A DNA stretch of 15,239 bases from NCBI GenBank assembly GCA_946480495.1, contig CAMLKO010000008.1, positions 1 to 15,239 on the forward strand, given 5' to 3'. Source of the stretch: an uncultured Caulobacteraceae bacterium (GTDB lineage: Bacteria > Pseudomonadota > Alphaproteobacteria > Caulobacterales > Caulobacteraceae). Below are positions 12,664-15,239 of the stretch, piece after piece (within the stretch, counting starts at the first letter, position 1; the number at the start of each line of letters is the position of its first letter). The translations under genes and the position numbers were made by a program. Below the pieces are notes generated by a model. It was not told where the DNA came from, did no database searches, and saw only the letters and a program-made list of their open reading frames with translations.

Positions 12664-13878
12664 ATGAACCTCGATTTCTCGCCTGAAGACATCGCCTTCC
12701 GTGACGAAGTGCGCGCCTTCATCGCCGAAAACTATCCGCCGCAGCTGCGCGGCAAGCAGGACGAGGGCGAGGAGCTCGGCAAGGAAGACATGCTCTCCTG
12801 GCACCGGGTGCTGGCCAAGAAGGGCTGGGTCGCCCCGGCGTGGCCGGCCCAGTACGGCGGTCCGGGCTGGAGCTCGACGCAGCGCTACATCTGGTCGGAA
12901 GAGCAGGCGCGCGCCGATGCGATCCCGATCCTGCCCTTCGGCATCAACATGGTCGGGCCGGTGATCTACACCTTCGGCACGCCCGAGCAGAAGGCGAAGT
13001 TCCTGCCGCCCACGCTGAGCGGCGACATCTGGTGGTGCCAGGGCTACTCCGAGCCGGGCGCCGGTTCCGACCTCGCATCCCTGAAGACCAAGGCCGAGCG
13101 CTTCACCGGCGACGACGGCAAGGAATACTACCTCGTCAACGGCCAGAAGACCTGGACGACGCTGGCCCAGCACGCCGACTGGATCTTCTGCCTGGTCCGC
13201 ACCGACCCCGCCGCCAAGATCCAGGAAGGCATCTCCTTCCTGCTGATCGACATGAAGAGCCCCGGCATCACCGTGCGCCCGATCATCACGCTGGGCGGCG
13301 AGCACGAGGTCAACGAGGTCTGGCTCGAGAACGTCAAGGTGCCGGTCGAAAACCGCATCTATGAAGAGAACAAGGGCTGGACCTGCGCCAAGTTCCTGCT
13401 GGCCCACGAGCGCTCCGGCATCGCCGGCGTCGCCCGCTCCAAGCGCGGCATCGAGCGTATCCGCGCCATGGCCCAGACCGAACTCTCCGACGACGGCGAG
13501 CCGCTGATCCGCGACCCGCAGTTCAAGCGCAAGGTCGCCGAGCTGGAGATCGACCTGACGGCGCTGGAGTTCACCGAGCTTCGCACGCTCGCCGCCGAAA
13601 GCGCCGGCAAGGGCCCGGGACCGGAATCCTCGCTGCTCAAGATCAAGGGCACCGAGATCCAGCAGCGCATCACCGAGCTGACGCTGGAGGCCGCCGGCCA
13701 CTACGGCGCGCCCTACTTCCGCGGCTTCCCGCAGGACGGCGACAACATGCACCCGATCGGCCCGGAATATACGCACCGCGCCGCGCCGACCTACTTCAAC
13801 ATGCGCAAGACCTCGATCTACGGCGGCTCCAACGAGATCCAGCGCAACATCATCGCCAAGATGGTCCTGGGCCTCTAG
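12664..13878 (+). CDS. Acyl-CoA dehydrogenase, large/catalytic subunit of a heteromeric enzyme
   Basis: The 404-residue product is an FAD-dependent acyl-CoA dehydrogenase of the PimC/FadE heteromer type, oxidising an acyl-CoA to the trans-2-enoyl-CoA. The N-terminal helical domain (about 1-120) and middle beta domain with signature GYSEPGAGSDLAS (127-139) are intact. At the MCAD catalytic position the sequence reads IYGGSNEIQ (385-393), with Gly replacing Glu. A Glu at the alternative IVD-type position, Glu249 in LLAHERSGIAG, is the likely base. The C-terminal FAD-binding motifs RxxFG and QxxGGxG are missing here but present in the next gene's product, so the two probably share a cofactor site. 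GGAG lies six bases before the ATG. The substrate is unknown; dicarboxylyl-, branched- or steroid-ring-derived CoA esters are possible for such pairs. Confidence 0.92.
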   Translation: MNLDFSPEDIAFRDEVRAFIAENYPPQLRGKQDEGEELGKEDMLSWHRVLAKKGWVAPAWPAQYGGPGWSSTQRYIWSEEQARADAIPILPFGINMVGPVIYTFGTPEQKAKFLPPTLSGDIWWCQGYSEPGAGSDLASLKTKAERFTGDDGKEYYLVNGQKTWTTLAQHADWIFCLVRTDPAAKIQEGISFLLIDMKSPGITVRPIITLGGEHEVNEVWLENVKVPVENRIYEENKGWTCAKFLLAHERSGIAGVARSKRGIERIRAMAQTELSDDGEPLIRDPQFKRKVAELEIDLTALEFTELRTLAAESAGKGPGPESSLLKIKGTEIQQRITELTLEAAGHYGAPYFRGFPQDGDNMHPIGPEYTHRAAPTYFNMRKTSIYGGSNEIQRNIIAKMVLGL

Positions 13879-13901
13879 GCCCACACAGTTAGGGACGACC
13901 C

Positions 13902-15044
13902 ATGGACTTCAATTTCTCTGAAGAGCAGTCGATGCTGCGCGACACCGTCGCGAGCTTCCTGCAGGACAAGTACGACTTCGAAACCCGCCGCAAGATCGTG
14001 GCGAGCGACAGCGGCTGGCGCCAGGACTACTGGTCGGCCTTCGCCAACGAGCTCGGCATCCTGGGCGCGCCCTTCTCGGAAGAGCTGGGCGGCCTTGGCG
14101 GCGGTCCGATCGAGAACATGATCGTCATGGAGGAGTTCGGTAAGGCGCTGGTCGTCGAGCCCTACCTCGGCACGGTGGTGATCGGCGGCGGCTTCCTGAA
14201 GCACTCCGGCTATTCGGCCGCCTCCGACGTCATCGCCGGCATCATCGGCGGCGAGACGGTCATCGCGTTTGCCTATGCCGAGCCGCAAGGCCGCTACAAC
14301 TGGGCGGACCTCAAGACGACGGCGAAGAAGGAAGGCGCGGGCTATGTGCTCAACGGCCACAAGGCGGTCGTCGTCGGCGCGCCCTGGGCCACCCACCTGA
14401 TCGTCACCGCCCGCACCGGCGGCGGCCAGCGCGACGCGCAGGGCGTCTCGGTCTTCCTGATCGAGAAGAACCTGCCGGGCATCGTCACCCGCGACTACCC
14501 GACGGTCGACGGCCAGCGCGCCTCGGAGGTCTATTTCGAGAACGTCTCCATCCCGGCCTCGGCCCTGATCGGCGGCGAGGGCGCGGGCCTGACGCTGGTG
14601 GAAAAGGTGATCGACGAGGCCACCGCCGCCGTCTGCGCCGAAGCCGTCGGTTGCATGCGCAAGCTGCACGAAGGCACCCTCGACTACGCCCGCCAGCGCA
14701 AGCAGTTCGGCCAGCCCATCGCCAACTTCCAGGTGCTGCAGCACCGGATGGTCGACATGTTCATCAACCTCGAGCAGTCGGTGTCGATGACCTACATGGC
14801 CACCATCAAGGTCGACCACGACGCCGAACGCGCCAAGGCCGTCTCCGCCGCCAAGGTCCAGGTCGGCAAGGCCTGCAAGTTCGTCGGCCAGCAGGCGATC
14901 CAGATCCACGGCGGCATGGGCATGACCGACGAACTCTCCATCGGCCACTACTTCAAGCGCGCCACGATGATCGAAGGCCTGTTCGGCTCGGTCGACCACC
15001 ACCTGCGCCGGTACGAGGCGCTGAGTTTCGACAAGGCGGCTTGA
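13902..15044 (+). CDS. Acyl-CoA dehydrogenase, small subunit of a heteromeric enzyme
   Basis: The 380-residue product has the PimD-like length and the acyl-CoA dehydrogenase fold. Its middle-domain signature is degenerate (FAYAEPQGRYNWAD, 123-136, in place of G-x-S/T-E-x2-x-G-S-D), suggesting it does not bind and oxidise substrate by itself. It keeps the C-terminal FAD motifs RKQFG (266-270) and QIHGGMG (334-340), which the large subunit lacks. The start follows AGGGA at a normal distance, 23 bases after the large-subunit stop, so both are one operon. It most likely assembles with the preceding product into an alpha2beta2 enzyme with composite active sites. The downstream repeat separates it from the probable enoyl-CoA hydratase gene. 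Confidence 0.92.
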   Translation: MDFNFSEEQSMLRDTVASFLQDKYDFETRRKIVASDSGWRQDYWSAFANELGILGAPFSEELGGLGGGPIENMIVMEEFGKALVVEPYLGTVVIGGGFLKHSGYSAASDVIAGIIGGETVIAFAYAEPQGRYNWADLKTTAKKEGAGYVLNGHKAVVVGAPWATHLIVTARTGGGQRDAQGVSVFLIEKNLPGIVTRDYPTVDGQRASEVYFENVSIPASALIGGEGAGLTLVEKVIDEATAAVCAEAVGCMRKLHEGTLDYARQRKQFGQPIANFQVLQHRMVDMFINLEQSVSMTYMATIKVDHDAERAKAVSAAKVQVGKACKFVGQQAIQIHGGMGMTDELSIGHYFKRATMIEGLFGSVDHHLRRYEALSFDKAA

Positions 15045-15045
15045 T

Positions 15046-15171
15046 CTTCTCCCGCTTGCGGGAGAAGTGGCCCGATGCCGTAGGCGAGGGTCGATGAGGG
15101 AAGGGGGAATACTCCCCCATCGACCCTCCGCTGCGCGTTCGGGCCACTTCCCCCACACAAGGTGGGGGAAG
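15046..15171. repeat. Palindromic intergenic repeat element (REP/MITE-like)
   Basis: Within 126 bases lie two end hairpins and a central long stem. The left hairpin is CTTCTCCCGC-TT-GCGGGAGAAG (15046-15067). The right hairpin is CTTCCCCCAC-ACAAG-GTGGGGGAAG (15147-15171). The central stem pairs 15064-15075 with 15139-15150 (12 bp perfect) and 15086-15096 with 15118-15128 (11 bp perfect), with an apical GGGGGA-ATAC-TCCCCC. Sequences of this style, CTTCTCCCGC with GTGGCCCGA, are common between genes in Caulobacterales and sphingomonads from general experience. It could attenuate or stabilise the mRNA between the two flanking genes. Confidence 0.8.
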
Positions 15172-15188
15172 ACAGATAGGAGACCCCC

Positions 15189-15239
15189 ATGTCCCTGATC
15201 ACCACCGAAAAGCGCGGCCACGTCGCCATCCTGACGCTG
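15189..15239 (+). CDS. Probable enoyl-CoA hydratase/isomerase (partial, N-terminus only)
   Basis: Only 17 codons are visible, reading MSLITTEKRGHVAILTL. The pattern of a short beta strand followed by VAILTL is the usual N-terminus of crotonase-family enoyl-CoA hydratases, where NRP normally follows. GGAGA lies six bases upstream of the ATG. Following two acyl-CoA dehydrogenase subunits, a hydratase for the next beta-oxidation step fits the context. The assignment rests on a very short segment. Confidence 0.6.
   Translation, partial: MSLITTEKRGHVAILTL

Noticed and set aside
1..15239. A defence island, prophage, integrated element or CRISPR array
   Set aside because: No integrase, transposase, phage structural gene, nuclease-helicase set, tRNA-linked attachment site or regularly spaced repeat was seen; base composition is uniform apart from 11092-11230.

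Overview
The window looks like a chromosomal segment of a high-GC alphaproteobacterium, most likely of the Caulobacter/Phenylobacterium group. The basis is the very high GC content with strong third-position GC, protein families typical of Caulobacterales, a general-stress (EcfG/SigT-type) promoter with the motif GGAAC-N16-CGTT, and a palindromic intergenic repeat of a kind common in these genomes. The genus is inferred from gene content, not from a marker gene.

Layout, left to right. Positions 1-3437 (minus strand): oligopeptidase B (ptrB), then an overlapping GNAT acetyltransferase of the phosphinothricin/methionine sulfoximine type. Directly after the GNAT stop codon comes a promoter with an embedded CsoR-type copper operator, driving a secreted Met/His-rich probable outer-membrane protein that runs off the left edge. 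Positions 3547-4672 (plus): a trypsin-like protease without signal peptide, a stress-promoter-driven CsbD-like protein and an intrinsic terminator. Positions 4677-5237 (minus): a Pro/Ala-rich lipoprotein. Positions 5310-6322 (plus): free methionine-R-sulfoxide reductase (msrC) translationally coupled to a flavin reductase. Positions 6298-9233 (minus): a SIMPL-domain protein, a membrane-anchored M23 metallopeptidase and a PQQ-dependent sugar dehydrogenase-like lipoprotein. Positions 9331-10326 (plus): dusA. Positions 10323-11051 (minus): a DUF1289 Cys-rich protein and a retropepsin-like aspartic protease. Positions 11052-11249: an AT-rich intergenic region holding a large imperfect inverted repeat. 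Positions 11250-12564 (plus): a small secreted protein of unknown function with a strong terminator, and a CobT-like protein that has lost its catalytic motifs. Positions 12664 to the end (plus): two acyl-CoA dehydrogenase subunits that appear to form one heteromeric enzyme, an intergenic palindromic repeat, and the first 17 codons of a probable enoyl-CoA hydratase, suggesting a beta-oxidation operon.

Most of the window is ordinary housekeeping, envelope and stress biology. I see no phage, transposase, CRISPR, tRNA, rRNA or defence system. The items most worth a second look are the CobT-like protein with three degenerate active-site motifs, the complementary motif loss in the acyl-CoA dehydrogenase pair, the copper-operator/Met-rich protein unit, the stress promoter of the csbD-like gene, and the unexplained 47-bp inverted repeat at 11092-11138. 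No stretch above about 200 bases lacks a gene.
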